The notes: generated by a model not told the origin, from the sequence alone. A DNA stretch of 64,000 nt from Centrapalus pauciflorus (GCA_020465985.1 JAANYP010002365.1:124001-188000), one strand, 5' to 3'; positions 31,937-45,855 are shown, counted from the stretch's first letter. Program-made: numbers and translations.

Positions 31937-33990
31937 TGTGACACCCTTGCCACAACAACCACCATTTACAAAATACCCATGATTAATCATCAAACACAAA
32001 TACATAATGATCTGATAACCTAGTTTAAGTGCGGAAGCATTTAAAATACATAAATAAAGTAGTGCATCAGTGTCAAACACCCTACGGTGCTACAAGGTAC
32101 CAAATCTAAGTCTACACACCCAAATACATTTATTACAACATCCATAATATAATATAACATTGCCCCAAAGCATGATTACCGATTAAATAGTATCAAATCT
32201 TCCGAATCTTCACAAATGACCTAACTAGAAGGTCCAGCGGTAGACTTCCCTTTTCCTGTAAAAATAAAAATAAACAACTGAGGAATAAGCAAAGGCTTAG
32301 TGAATACAAAGATTACGCATTTTATAAATTTTTATGAAGCCCCAAGGGTAACACCGATGACAAACATCGTTTACCCTCTTCGTACACCAAGTACAGACCA
32401 GAGCCGCAGCCCCTTCGAGCCCAAAGCTCGGCTTTAAACATACCATCTGAGACAAACGTACGATCGGGGATGACATACTACCTACCGGGCCTCGGAGGGA
32501 TCAGCTCCAGGTCATATAGCGCAGTAACATCAGAGTAATCGATGCGACCCACCGGTCCATCACCAGATGCACAACAATCGAAAGGACATGCAACAAGTAT
32601 GAATGTGCATCTAAATCTACGCAAGTTAGTAGAATTCCAAACAAATAATGAAGCAACAGGTCTCAGCAGGCAAAGCTTAACATAAAACAGATATAAACAT
32701 GTGAAATCTACTGTACTCACAGTGGGTGCGTAATTAAATGTTAACCAATATTATTTCTCCTCTGGCTTTCAACCGGATCCACCAAGTACCCCACTGTGGG
32801 TTAAACAACACCACAAGGGACCTGTTAAGTTAGTTACAACAATACCTCGTGTTAATAACCGTTTAAATTCATAAAACCAAACTTTATAAGTTTTGCAATA
32901 TTTTTCCCATTTCGGGTCCATGTCTAAATTCATACCATAATTAAGTTTGAGCTCATCTCATATTCATACATTGTCCTTTGTATAACCCTTTGTCATTTTA
33001 TGAGTTGTTTATAAGTTTCATTCATAATACTCGAGTTTAGAGAGTAGGATTCTCAATTTTTGGCATTAAACTCGAATTTAATGGGTTAGATTCGAACCCA
33101 CCATCAAATCTGATGATTAGATTCGAACCCCATGGTAGATTCGAACCTATGCTCGAGTTTGGGGTTAGATTCGAAACCCCCCCCCCCTTCGAATCTGGTG
33201 TTACACTCGAAAACACACTCGAATCTAGCACCAAAATCGAGTTTGTTCTTGCTTTTCGACTGTGTTCTTGGCATTTTCGAGTTTGTTCATCTTACAACTT
33301 AAACATATACATTTCTAAGCCTCAAATCACCGATATTATCAAGTATGATGCCTAGATTCGATTCTATTATGCATATACTATCATATTCTTGCAATTTTTT
33401 AAGCAAAACAAGCTCCAATTCACATAAAACAACAGATTCGAATTCTAGTTTTCTTCAAAACCGAAACTACAAACTTAAAAGAGTCGATTCTTACCTCAAT
33501 TCGTACAAAATCAGAAATCCAATTGCAGATTGTTGTAGTACTCCTCGAGATCTTTCCGTTGACGTATAAATCTCGATAATCGGCCGGTCGGTTTGTGACT
33601 TATTCAAGTTTCATCATTTTTGAATGGCTTTTAGCCCTTTTTAATCTAGAGATGTAGAGAGAAAATTCTAGAGAGAGAAACTTAGAGAGAGAGTGCATAT
33701 GGAAATGAATGGCTTTTAGCCCTTTTTATTCAAGTTTCATCATTTTTGCACATTTCACCCCTCAACTTAACCGGTTCCATAAAATACTGACTTATTCTTA
33801 AAATTATCATTAATAACTTTTAATTTCTTAATATTCCATAACAATGATTCCGAGTTCAAATTTTCTTAAAATAGCAACAAACTTTCTAAATATCCAAAAT
33901 ACATAATAATCGCTCAAATTTCAACTTAAATATATATATTTTTCCACTTAATTAACCAAAATACAATAAAATAAATCCGAGAATGTTACA
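31937..33990 (-). repeat. 3' LTR of element E
   Basis: Complement of TGTAACATTC...GTGTCACA. It includes the TTCGAATC cluster at about 33022-33260 with a C-run at 33178-33187. A partial duplication of the GA-rich promoter-side region (33598-33740) is absent from the 5' LTR. Confidence 0.9.
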
Positions 33991-34010
33991 GCATGGGCTC
34001 CACCACGCTC

Positions 34011-34028
34011 AACTTCGTCCTCGAAGTT
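34011..34028 (-). other. Hairpin overlapping the pol stop of element E
   Basis: AACTTCG / CGAAGTT stem with loop AGGA (minus strand), identical to B. It is adjacent to the PPT-equivalent at 33991-34006. Confidence 0.6.
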
Positions 34029-37000
34029 ACTCGGATTCAAACAGTTTCGGATATTTTATTAACATTTCTGACTTAACTTCCCATGTATGATTTGCTCCCT
34101 TATGATGCTTCCAACGTATAAGCACCATTTCTATCTCTTTGCTCCTCAACTTCTTCATCTTAGTATCCAATACACATTCCGGCTCCTCCACATATCGAAG
34201 CCTTTCATCAACTTGCAGCTCTGTGCGGTCTGCACAATCCTCATTTCCAGTGTTAAATGATTTTCGGAGATTCCCAACGTGAAATACTGGATGTATGCCT
34301 GACATCTCTTCAGGCAACTCTAGGCGATACGATTGATTTCCAACATTTTCTACTATCTTAAAGGGACCAACAAATCTCGGAGCCAACTTGCCCCTCTTCA
34401 CAAAACGAGTAACACCCCTCATGGGTGATACTTTCAAGTAAACCCAGTCATTCACTTCAAAGCTGATAGGTTTGTGCCTTCTGTCATAATAACTTTTCTG
34501 TCGGTCCTGGGCCACCTTCATGTTCTGCCTGATCAACTTTTTTTTCTCATTTGTTTCTTGAAGCAAGGCCGGCCAGCGATTGGTGTTTCACCCGTTTCTC
34601 TCCAACATGTAGGAGTCCTACATCTCCTTCCATATAAAGCCTCAAACGGTGCTTTCTTGATTGTCGCATGATAGCTATTATTGTACGAAAATTCTATCAG
34701 TGGCAAATGATCATCCCAGTTGCCACCGAGATCTAACACACACGATCTCATCATGTCTTCCAAAGTAAGGATCGTTCGTTCACTTTGGCCATCAGTTTGC
34801 GGACGATAGGCTGTACTCATTGCTTTTCTCGTCCCTAACCCTTCTTGTAGTGCCGACCAGAAGTTTGAAGTAAATCGGCTATCTCGATCCGACACTATGG
34901 ACTTAGGCACTCCATGCCTAGAAACTATTTCGTCCATATAAATCTGAGCTAGCTTTTCCAGCGAATAACTTTCTCGAATCGATATAAAGTGAGCCGACTT
35001 AGTGAACCGATCCACGATTACCCAAACTGCATCGTGTTGACGCCTGGTTTTCGGCAGCTTTGTAACAAAATCCATTGTAATGTGCTCCCACTTCCATTCC
35101 GGAATAGGAAGCGGTTGCATACTGCCGTATGGTTGTTGATGTTCGGCCTTTACCAACCGACAAGTTCGGCATCTTTCTACATACTGCCCTATGTCCTTCT
35201 TCAATCCCGGCCACCAAAAATCTGCCTTTAAGTCATTGTACATCTTTGTGCTCCCGGGATGTACAGAAAATTTTGATTGATGCGCTTCTTCAATGATCAC
35301 ATTTCTCATACCACCATACTTCGGCACCCAAATCCTTCCGTATACACCTTTCAATCCCGACTCACTTGTTTCCATATTCTTAATCTGTACTCTAATATCC
35401 TCAGCACCAACATTCTTTTCTTTCAAAGCTTCCACCTGAGCAGCTTTGACATCATCAATCATCGTGGAACTTAGCATAGTGGACGTCATCATATAGCAGC
35501 AATCCTTTGCATATGCTTTGCGACGCAAAGCATCGGCTACCACGTTAGCCTTTCCGGGATGATAAAGGATTTCACAATCATAATCCTTTATAAGCTCCAT
35601 CGAACGTCTCTGCCTCATATTAAGTTCTTTCTGGCTGAAGATGTATTTCAAACTCTTATGATCTGTGTATAACTGACACTTAGTTCCATACAGATAGTGT
35701 CTCCACAATTTCAATGCAAAAGTGACAACTGTCAACTCAAGATCATGAGTTGACTAATTCTTTTCATGCTGCTTCAACTGCCTTGAAGCATAAGCAATTA
35801 CTTTCCCGCGCTGCATCAGTACAGCGCCTAACCCTAACCTCGAAGCATCAGTATAAACCACAAAGTCATCATTGCCTTCAGGTAAGGCAAGTATCGGAGC
35901 ATCGCTTAACGCTTTCTTCAGAACCTCAAATGCTTCTTGCTGTATGGTTTCCCAAACAAATGGTGCATTCTTCTTTGTTAATGCAGTCAGAGGAACTGCA
36001 ATCTTCGAAAATTTTTTGATAAATCTCCGATAATATCCTGCCAGTCCAAGAAAACTTCTAACTTCGGTAGCTGATCGAGGTGGCTCCCAGTTCTTTATCG
36101 CTTCTACCTTAGCTGGATCTACCGAAATCCCAGCTCCAGAAATCACATGTCCTAAAAACTGAATCTGTTGCAGCCAAAACTCACATTTTGAGAACTTGGC
36201 ATACAACCTTTCTTTTCTTAACAACTATAACAGTTCCTTTAAATATTCAGCATGCTCAGCCTCAGACTTAGAGTATACCAGAATGTCATCAATAAACACT
36301 ATCACCGATTTGTCTAGCATCGGTCTACAAACCCTATTCATCAAGTCCATAAAGACAGCTGGGGCGTTAGTTAATCCAAAAGGCATGACCAGAAACTCGT
36401 AATGCCCATACCGAGTTCTGAAAGCTGTCTTCTATACGTCTTCTTCTCTTACTTTCAACTGATGGTATCCCGACCTTAAGTCGATCTTAGAAAAGACACA
36501 AGCCCCGTGTAACTGATCAAACAAGTCATCTATCCGTGGCAACGGATATTTGTTCTTAATAGTCAACTTATTCAGCTCCCGGTAATCTATGCACATCCTC
36601 ATCGTGTCGTCCTTCTTTTTAACAAACAATAACGGAGCTCCCCATGGCGATGAACTCGGCCGAATGAAGCCCTTGTCCAACAACTCCTGGAGTTGTGTCA
36701 TCATCTCTTTCATCTCGGTTGGGGTAAGACGATAAGGAGAACGAGCTTCCGGCGCAGCTCCAAGGATCAAGTCAATCTTAAATTCTACTTGTCTCTCTGG
36801 CGGCACGCCAGACAAGTCTTCCGGAAACACATCCGGAAACTGTGAAACAACAGGCACGTCGGCCAAAGTTCTCTTCTTAGCCTTGGAATCAATAGCATAT
36901 GCCAGGTAGGCGTCACACCCCTTTGCAACAAGCTTTCGAGCTTTTGCAATGGTCAGTAAACACAGATCCCCACTTCTTCTATCCCCGTAAATGCAAATCT

Positions 37001-37385
37001 CACGCCCCTCCGGAGTAGTTATCTTTATCATTCAGCTCTTACACACTATATGAGCTTCATTCTCAATCAACCAGTCCATCCCGACTATCGCGTCAAACTC
37101 ACTGAACTCAATAGGGATCAAGTCCAAATTGAAGACTACGTCTTCAATTACTAACGTGCAGTTACGGTAGACATGATCTACTTTGACTAGAGTGTTGCTA
37201 GCAGCTTCTATATCAAGAACAGCAGATAATCTAGATAGTGGCATGGCAAGTCTTTGTGCAAAGATAGTAGAAACAAACGAACGATTTGCACCCGAATCAA
37301 ATAAAACTCGTGCTGGAATAGAATTAACTATGAACGTACCCGTAACGACCTCCGGATTTTCCCTTGCCTCCTCTGCAGTTATCTG
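34027..37385 (-). pseudogene. pol of element E (broken)
   Basis: Minus-strand order: protease LFDSGANRSF (near 37305), RT with DLRSGYHQLKV and FIDDILVY (near 36290), RNase H VVYTDASRLGLG (near 35860). Then integrase (HPGSTK... near 35250; VDRFTKSAHF near 35015) and a chromodomain to TAA at 34027-34029. Lesions: TGA at 37032-37034 (CGA in B), TAG at 36432-36434, TAG at 36225-36227, TAG at 35754-35756 (a Tyr codon), and a 1-nt loss near 34573. None of these is shared with B, so the breaks arose independently. No RT intron. Confidence 0.88.
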
Positions 37386-38581
37386 AAAAGCACGAGCAGG
37401 TGCCCTTTGAGACTGACCCCGGCCTCGGTTAACTGAACCACCGCTTGAACCTCCCGAAGATCGTGTTGTAGATGGAGCAGCAGCAGCTGGATCATTCTTT
37501 CTGCAATTCCTACTGTAGTGTCCCCATACACCACACTTATGGCAAGCATCTCCCCTCCTTGGGCACTCACTCTGATAATGGCCCAACTTACCACGACAAA
37601 AACAAGCACGTCCATTGGTGCACTTGCCGAAGTGTTCCAAGTGACACCTATTACAATATCGCGGCTTGGTGTTGATGGAGTAGGCACGAGCACGACCCGA
37701 AGAACTAGATTGACGGCGATAAGATTGTTGAGGTGTGTACTGTGAAGACCGAGAAGAACCTGAATATCCTCCCTCGCGCTGGCGCTTCGGCGGTGACGGT
37801 TGTGTCGGATTAGTGGCAGCAGCAGCAGATCCAATCGAATAACCCGACATGATCAGAATCTGCTCTACATTTCTGGCAGCCTCAAGTAAGCCAGCAAATG
37901 TAGGGTAGCGGACGTTGCTCATAACCCTCCTTATCTCAATATCCAGACCAGCCTCGAATCTGGTCACTTTTCTTTCTTCAGTGTCCACCTGATGAGGCGC
38001 AAACAGACTCAGCCTCGTGAATTCTACAGCATATTGGGACACAGTCTTAGTCCCTTGCATCAGCGCCATAAACTTTGCCTCCAATCTTCGGCGCTCATCA
38101 GCCGGACAGTATTGCTGAGTGAATAAGTCCGTGAACTCAGCCCAAGTCATTACACTTACTTTTTCCAAGGTTAAAGCATTAACCACGGAATTCCACCACA
38201 TAATTGCATCGTTTGTGAACATTGCTGTAGCATACCGAAGCATATCCTTCTCAGCACAATCGCTGATTCGGAATGTTCTTTCAGTAGCTGTATCCATTCA
38301 AGTGCGGCAACAGCATCCCCTAAACCGTTAAACTCCACAGCCCCATTTCCCTTAAAGTCCTTGAAACGACAACCTTTGGGCTTGTTAGACGACCCAGTGT
38401 TGTCATCTCGTTCCTCATTGTTGCCCCCTTCCTTCTCCTTGTTCTTTCTCTTATCCTCTCTCCTCTTAGCATCGGCCTCATCTCGAGCCCGAAACTGATC
38501 CTGAATCATTTTATTCTGCTCAGCCATCATGGCTAGCATCATCTCTCTGGCTTCTTCAGGTGTCATTCCTCCTCCAGACAT
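37386..38581 (-). pseudogene. gag of element E (frameshifted)
   Basis: ATG at 38579-38581 (MSGGGMTPEEARE) directly after CAGAAC. A 1-nt deletion near 38296 (ATAACAGCT in B, ATACAGCT here) shifts the frame. The rest is open: MFTNDAIMWW, FTQQYCPADERR, Ser-rich linker. One zinc knuckle reads CFCRGKLGHYQSEC, where Arg replaces the second Cys, so it should not bind zinc normally; CHKCGVWGHYSRNC is intact. Confidence 0.85.
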
Positions 38582-38584
38582 GTT

Positions 38585-40357
38585 CTGAAATTATAAACAT
38601 ACAACTTATTTAGTAACATGTCATAAATTTAAAGACACCACCCATTTTTCCCGTATGATAGTCAATCCCTATGATTACTAGATCGTAACCTATCTTAGTT
38701 CAGATCATTACTTAGAATCACTACATATCATCACCTAATGTTTGAGATCAAGACCTTACGGACACTTGAATCTCAAACTACTGCTCTGATACCATCTCGT
38801 GTGACACCCTTGCCACAACAACCACCATTTACAAAACACCCATGATTAATCATCAAACACAAATACATAATGATCTGATAACCTAGTTTAAGTGCGGAAG
38901 AATTTAAAATACATAAATAAAGTAGTGCATCAGTGTCAAACACCCTACGGTGCTACAAGGTACCAAATCTAAGTCTACACACCCAAATACATTTATTACA
39001 ACATCCATAATATAATATAACATTGCCCCAAAGCATGATTACCGATTAAATAGTATCAAATCTTCCGAATCTTCACAAATGAACTAACTAGAAGGTCCAG
39101 CGGTAGACTTCCCTTTTTCTGTAAAAATAGAAATAAACAACTGAGGAATAAGCAAAGGCTTAGTGAATACAAAGATTACACATTTTATAAATTTTTATAA
39201 AGCCCCAAGGGTAACACCGATGACAAACATCGTTTACCCTCTTCGTACACCAAGTACGAACCAGAGCCGCAGCCCCTTCGAGCCCAAAGCTCGGCTTTAA
39301 ACATACCATCTGAGACAAACGTACGATCGGGGATGACATACTGCCTACCGGGCCTCGGAGGGATCAGCTCCAGGTCATATAGCGCAGTAACATCAGAGTA
39401 ATCGATGCGACCCACCGGTCCATCACCAGATGCACAACAATCGAAAGGACATGCAACAAGTATGAATGTGCATCTAAATCTACGCAAGTTAGTAGAATTC
39501 CAAACAAATAATGAAGCAACAGGTCTCAGCAGGCAAAGCTTAACATAAAACAGATATAAACATGTGAAATCTACTGTACTCACAGTGGGTGCGTAATTAA
39601 ATGTTAACCAATATTATTTCTCCTCGGGCTTTCAACCGGATCCACCAAGTACCCCACTGTGGGTTAAACAACACCACAAGGGACCTGTTAAGTTAGTTAC
39701 AACAATACCTCGTGTTAATAACCGTTTAAATTCATAAAACCAAACTTTATAAGTTTTGCAATATTTTTCCCATTTCGGGTCCATGTCTAAATTCATACCA
39801 TAATTAAGTTTGAGCTCATCTCATATTCATACATTGTCCTTTGTATAACCCTTTGTCATTTTATGAGTTGTTTATAAGTTTCATTCATAATACTCGAGTT
39901 TAGAGAGTAGGATTCTCAATTTTTGGCAGTAAACTCGAATTTAATGGGTTAGATTCGAACCCACCATCAAATCTGATGAATAGATTCGAACCCCATGGTA
40001 GATTCGAACCTATGCTCGAGTTTGGGGTTAGATTTGAAACCCCCCCCCCCTTCGAATCTGGTGTTACACTCGAAAACACACTCGAATCTAGCACCAAAAT
40101 CGAGTTTGTTCTTGCTTTTCGACTGTGTTCTTGGCATTTTCGAGTTTGTTCATCTTACAACATAAAAATATACATTTCTAAGCCTCAAATCACCGATATT
40201 ATCAAGTATGATGCCTAGATTCGATTCTATTATGCATATACTATCATATTCTTGCAATTTTTTAAGCAAAACAAGCTCCAAATCACATAAAACAACAGAT
40301 TCGAATTCTAGTTTTCTTCAAAATCGAAACTACAAACTTAAAAGAGTCGATTCTTAC
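38585..40357 (-). other. Predicted leader intron of element E
   Basis: Minus strand: donor GAG|GTAAGAA in the 5' LTR (intron starts 40357), acceptor TTTCAG ending at 38585, 3 nt before the gag ATG. 1773 bp, matching the 1774 bp of B. No ATG occurs between the donor and the GA/CT tract (40358-40515). Confidence 0.58.
38783..38794 (-). other. Primer binding site of element E
   Basis: Minus-strand TGGTATCAGAGC, exact match to the initiator tRNA-Met 3' end complement, five bases from the LTR. Confidence 0.88.
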
Positions 40358-40815
40358 CTCAATTCGTACGAAATCAGAAATCCAATTGCAGATTGTTGTA
40401 GTACTCCTCGAGATCTTTCCGTTGACGTATAAATCTCGATAATCGGCCGGTCGGTTTGTGAAATAACTTAGAGAGATGTAGAGAGAAAATTCTAGAGAGA
40501 GAAACTTAGAGAGAGAGAGTGCATCTGGATATGAATGGCTTTTAGCCCTTTTTATTCAACTTTCATCATATTTGCACATTTCACCCCTCAACTTAACCGG
40601 TTCCATAAAATACATAATAATCTTAAAATTATCATTAATAACTTTTAATTTCTTAATATTCCATAACAATGATTCCGAGTTCAAATTTTCTTAAAATAGC
40701 AACAAACTTTCAAAATATCCAAAATACATAATAATCGCTCAAATTTCAACTTAAATATATATATTTTTCCACTTAATTAACCAAAATACAATAAAATAAA
40801 TCCGAGGATGTTACA
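38800..40815 (-). repeat. 5' LTR of element E (2016 bp)
   Basis: Complement of TGTAACATCC...GTGTCACA. It carries the CT tract (GA on plus, 40466-40525), the splice donor at 40357/40358, and the TTCGAATC cluster at about 39885-40120. Confidence 0.92.
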
Positions 40816-40820
40816 GTATG

Positions 40821-42385
40821 TGAAAAACCATGCAGTGCAAGCATGGGGTTGGCAGTTCAAATGCTGATCGGGGATGTGCTGAACCTGACCAGGATGACAA
40901 GTGGAATGATCAGTCCCCAACAGTGGCCTGCTGTCAGCCCCAATCCCGGTCGCATCAGATTGTGAAGTAATGATCATGCAGTGCAAGCATGATGTAAATA
41001 GATGCACTTTCAAACGAACGCTGGCTACATGTGTTTTACATGTCAAGTACGAGTGTGCATCATAACAACAAATCAAACATGAGTGCCAATTAATGTATAT
41101 GAACAATGTGAACATGCCATTGAATATGTAAAACGTGAATGCACAGACAATAACTGTTAGAATGATAATCTATTACTCACAGTGGTTTGTACAGTGTGAT
41201 TTGTCTCTGAATCAATGTGTGTTTGATAACACCACAATGATCTGTCAAGTCCGTGTAATAGTGAATTTATGTCAGTAATTGATTAAAACTTAAATTCTGA
41301 AAATTAAGTGTAATTGGATCTGAATTCGGACCACATCCGAATTCGGATGGTCCGAAATACTATTGATCCAAAATAGGGTTGAAGTCCGAATTGGGTATTG
41401 GTCCGAAATGAGGCAAGGTCCGAAATGAGTGTTGGTCTGAATTAGGCAGGGGTCCGAATTGGGATACTGGTCCGAACTCGGATGGATCCGGATTGGGATG
41501 GACCCAGATTCGGATGGTCCGAACCGAGTTCATCAGGTCCGAGTTCTTACTTATTTCTTACTTAATTATTTTCCAACTTTTTCCAGAAAATACTTTCTGA
41601 CATTTTTGCATGTTTCTGTATCTAAAATTGCAAATATGAACTTTATTATACATTTTTAACTTATAACATAACACTAATATATCAATTAAACCCATTTATG
41701 TCCATATTTCATCAAATATCGATGAACACACACACTAAAACACACACTAACTTCAAAATCATACTTAGGAATGGAATTTGAATCTGAAATTTGGTATACT
41801 ACATTATCAATACTCGATTTTAACATTACAACACTAATATCCAACATGCATTAACATATGTGATCACAATCCTACGATTCGGTTTACACCAAAACCGAAC
41901 CAAAATGTCCAAAAATTGCAAGTTTGAGTGAATCTTACCTCAAAGTGATGATTGTAGTAGTTATAGTTCCTTAATTTTGACTTGATTCCAGATTTTCAGC
42001 CTCCAATTCAACATTTTTATGGTTTTGATTTGTGGAATGGTGAAGAACTGTGGGTCTTAGAGAGAGAAAGACAGAGATCGAGAGAGTAGAGAGAGTGTAA
42101 TATATTGAAAAATGAATGACTTTCCATCTTTTATTTGATATTTTGGCACATTTGCACATTATACCCTTAACTTTGTATTTTCTTATTTAACCGATTTTAA
42201 ATGTCCGGATCGGTTTCTCCAAGTTATGCTCGCTCAGAAAACTACCATGAGGATTTCTCCTCATCTTTTCTTATTTTTAAATTTGTGATCAAAACTTGCT
42301 TAAAATTTACATAATAATCCATTAATACAATAATTGAATCCTTAAAAATTTTAAATTACATGTACTTAAAATTAGGGATGTTACT
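40821..42385 (-). repeat. 3' LTR of element D, main part
   Basis: Continues 31521-31936 after E. It includes the TTCGGACC cluster (about 41320-41560), a donor-like GAG|GTAAG (near 41937-41943) and GA-rich promoter-side tracts near 42056-42100. The start reads TAACATCC with the first bases changed (plus-strand GTTACT at 42380-42385). Confidence 0.88.
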
Positions 42386-42407
42386 ACATGGGCTCCACCA
42401 CGCCTAT

Positions 42408-42423
42408 ACTTCGTCTGCGAAGT
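42408..42423 (-). other. Hairpin at the pol stop of element D
   Basis: Minus strand ACTTCG / CGAAGT, 6-bp stem, loop CAGA. It touches the TGA stop (42423-42425) and precedes the PPT region (42386-42401). It has the same position as in B, C and E. Confidence 0.58.
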
Positions 42424-45400
42424 CATGCTGTGCTAAATAGACTTGGGTACTTAGTCTTCATATCTTCTTCCGATTCCCAAGTGTGGTTAGCTCCCATATG
42501 ATGCTTCCACTTGACCAACACCATCTTGATTTCCTTGTTCAGAAGTTTCTTGACTTTTGTTTCCAAAATGCATTCCGGCTCATTCACGAACCTTAGACGT
42601 TCATCAACCTTAATTTCTGAATGATCAGTCCATGGTTCGCTCTCGGGCACCAGACTCTTTCTTAAGTAGCTCACATGAAATACTGGATGAACTCCTGACA
42701 ACTCGTCTAGTAAGTCTAAGTGATAGGACTGATTTCCAACTCTTTCAATAAAGCGAAACGGTCCAACAAATCGAGGAGATAGCTTCCATCGCTTAACAAA
42801 CCTTGTGACACCTTTCATCGGAGATACCTTCAAGTAGACCCAATCATTCTTTTGAAACTCTACAGCTTTACGACGGCGATCGTGATAATTCTTTTGTCGA
42901 TCTTTTGCCGTTTTCATGTACTGTCGAATGAGCTGAATCTTTTCGTTTGTTTCTTGTAGTAAGGTTGGACCAGCTATTGGAGTTTCTCCTGTTTCCCTCC
43001 AACAGGTTGGAGTCCTAGATTTTCTTCCGTACAAGAACTCGAATGGTGTCATTTTGATTGTGGAATGGTAACTATTGTTGTAGGAGAATTCAACCAATGG
43101 GAGGTGATCGTCCTAATTACCACCCAAATCCATGACACAAGCTCTGAGCATGTCTTCCAGAGTTAGAATAATTCTTTCACTTTATCCGTCAGATTGAGGT
43201 CTGTAAGCAGTACTCACTGTGATACGAGTACCGAGACCGTTTTGTAAGGCAGCCCAGGAGTTGGAAGTGAATCTATTCTCTCGGTCAGAGACAATAGACT
43301 TAGGCACACTATGCCTGATGACAAATTCATTCATGTAGATCTGGGCAAGACGGTCCAGTGAGAATGTTTCTCGAATAGGAATGAAATGAGCAGATTTTGT
43401 CAGACGGTCAACGATGACCCAAATGGCATCATGTTGACGACGAGTTTTGGGCAGCTTTATTATGAAGTCCATAGTAATATGATCCCACTTCCATTCTAGG
43501 ATAGGAAGAGGTTGCATACTACCATAGGGTTGCTGGTGTTCTGCTTTGACTAGTCTGCAAGTTCTGCACTTCTCCACAAATTGACCAACATCTCTTTTCA
43601 ACCCTGGCCACCAGAAGTCTGCTTTCAGATCGTTGTACATTTTTGTGCTACCAGGATGAATTGAGAACTTAGATTGGTGAGCTTCTTCAAGAATTACTTC
43701 TCGCATGTTCCCGAACTTAGGAACCCATACTCTGCCGTACACACCTTTGAGTCCAGTTCCATCATCTTGCATTAATGGCAGTTGAACTCTGATGTTCTCG
43801 TCCTTTACATTCTCCTCGTTTAGAGCTTGTAGTTGAGCAGCTCTTACATCATCGATAATGGTTGACGTCAGCATTGTGGAAGTCAAGGCATAACAGTATG
43901 CCTTGCAGTATGCTTTTCTACTTAGGGCATCAGCCATTACGTTGGCTTTCCATGGATGGTATAGAATCTCACAGTCATAATCTATAATCTGCTGAATTGA
44001 CCTTCTCTTCCTCATATTCAAGTCCTTCTGATTGAATATATACTTTAAACTTTTGTGGTTGGTGTAAAGCTGACATTTTGTTCCGTACAAGTAGTGTCTC
44101 CATAGCTTGAGAGTGCAAGTCACAGCAGTCAGCTCTAGGTCATGAGTAGAGTAATCTTTCTCATGTGGTTTGAGTTGTCTAGAAGCGTATGCTATGACAT
44201 TTCCTCTTTGCATCAGAACAACACCCAAACCCACACCTAATTCATCTGTGTAAACAACAAAGTCCTCGTTCCCTTCAGGCAGGGCTAATACTGGTGCTTC
44301 ACTTAGTAACTTCTTCAGATTATCAAAGGCAACTGCTTGTTCTTCTTTCCAAAAGAAAGTTGCATTCTTGCGAGTTAACTTGTTAAGCGGAACAACGATC
44401 TTTGAAAAGTCTTTGATGAATCGGTGGTAATAACCAGCCAATCCCAGAAAGCTACGAATCTCTGAGGCGTTACGAGGTGATTCCCAGTTCTGGATAGCCT
44501 CGATCTTTGCAGGATCAACAGCAATCCCAGCACCAGATATCACGTGCCCCAAGAATTGGATCTGAATTGTATGTTTAGAAGGTACAAGTTAACAAAGAGT
44601 TTATGATTGAGTATAAGGATCATGAAATTGTTTCGAATGTTGAGACGTACCTACCTCAACCAGAATTCACATTTCGAGAATTTGGCATAAAGTCGCTCTT
44701 TATGTAGCAACTCTAGCAATTCTCGCAGATGTGTAGCATGATCCTTTTTGGTCTTTGAATAGATGAGAATGTCATCGATGAACACGATGACCGATTTGTC
44801 GAGCATTGGCCGGCAGACTCTGTTCATGAAATCCATGAAAGTAGCTGGCGCCTTCGTGAGATCAAACGGAATCACCAGAAACTCGTAGTGTCCGTAACGA
44901 GTTCTGAAAGCCGTTTTTGGAATATCTTAGTGGACTTTTAGTTGATGATAACCCGAACGAAGACCAATCTTCGAAAACTAACTTGCGCCTTGTAACTGGT
45001 CGAAGAGATCATCAATCCGGGGCAACGAATATTTGTTCTTAATTGTTACTTTATTGAGTTCTCTGTAGTCGATGCACATACACAATGTGCCATCTTTCTT
45101 CTTGACAAACAGAACAGGAGCTCCCCAAGGAGATGAACTTGGACGGATAAAACCTTGGTCAAGTAGCACCTGTAACGGTTTCATTATTTCCTGCATTTCT
45201 GCAGGGGCTAAACGATAAGGAGCCATTGCTATTGGAGCAGCTCCTGGAATGAGATCAATGCGGAATTCCACTTGACAATCAGGTGGCAATCCCGAGACAT
45301 CTTCTGGAAAGACATCTAAAAATTCTGAAACAACGGGAATGGTGAATAGAGATTGAACTTCAGCCTTTGCATCAATAGCATAGGCTAAGTAAGCTGAACA

Positions 45401-45855
45401 ACCCTTAGCAACGTGCTTTCGGGCTTTTGCAATTGAAATGAGGCACAAGTCGCCTTTGCGTCTGTCCCAGTATATACAAATATCTCGGTCCTCGAGAGTA
45501 GTAATCTTGATCATCTTTTCTTGCATACAATCTGGGCCTTATTGTGAACCAACCAGTCCATACCTACTATAACATCAAATTCCCCAAACTTCATGGGAAT
45601 TAAGTCTATGTTGAATACTACATCTTCAACAAGTAAGGTGCAATTCCTATATACTTTGTCTGCCTTAACTAACATATTGCTAGCAGTCTCAATATCAAGC
45701 ACGAATTGTAGTTTGGAAGTAGGCATATTAAATTGACGAGCAAATGAAGTGGAGACAAACGAACGGTTAAACAAGATGCGTGGAGGAATTGAATTTACAA
45801 AGAACGTACTAGTGACTACCTCCAGGTCATCTTTTGCTTCTTCAGCAATGATTTG
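42423..45855 (-). pseudogene. pol of element D (broken, protease active site deleted)
   Basis: The protease reads RILF then NRSFVSTSF (near 45770): the catalytic D-S-G-A is missing exactly, a 4-codon in-frame deletion. RT: FIDDILIY near 44770, with stops near 44985 and 44930. The RT intron at 44562-44650 is preceded by TAG where C has CAG. RNase H reads VVYTDELGVGLG (Ala-Ser changed). Integrase runs to SDG with a stop near 43182, then a stop near 43115. 42423-43097 is open and holds the end of integrase plus the chromodomain (VKWKHHMGANHTWE). Confidence 0.88.
44562..44650 (-). other. Predicted intron inside RT of element D (89 bp)
   Basis: Homologous to 21191-21280 in C at the same codon boundary (before IQFLGHVISG), with GTACGT at its start and ACAATTCAG at its end. 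It is 89 bp, so it would shift the frame if retained. Similarity to the C intron is clear along its length. Confidence 0.75.

Larger units (their letters stand above)
31937..40815 (-). mobile_element. Element E: second copy of family B, nested in D
   Basis: TSD gtatg (31932-31936 and 40816-40820). LTRs are 38800-40815 (5', 2016 bp) and 31937-33990 (3', 2054 bp). About twenty point differences are seen between them, plus a local duplication in the 3' LTR near 33590-33735. Gene order is as in B, on the minus strand. It is the innermost layer of the right-hand nest and one of the youngest insertions. Confidence 0.93.
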
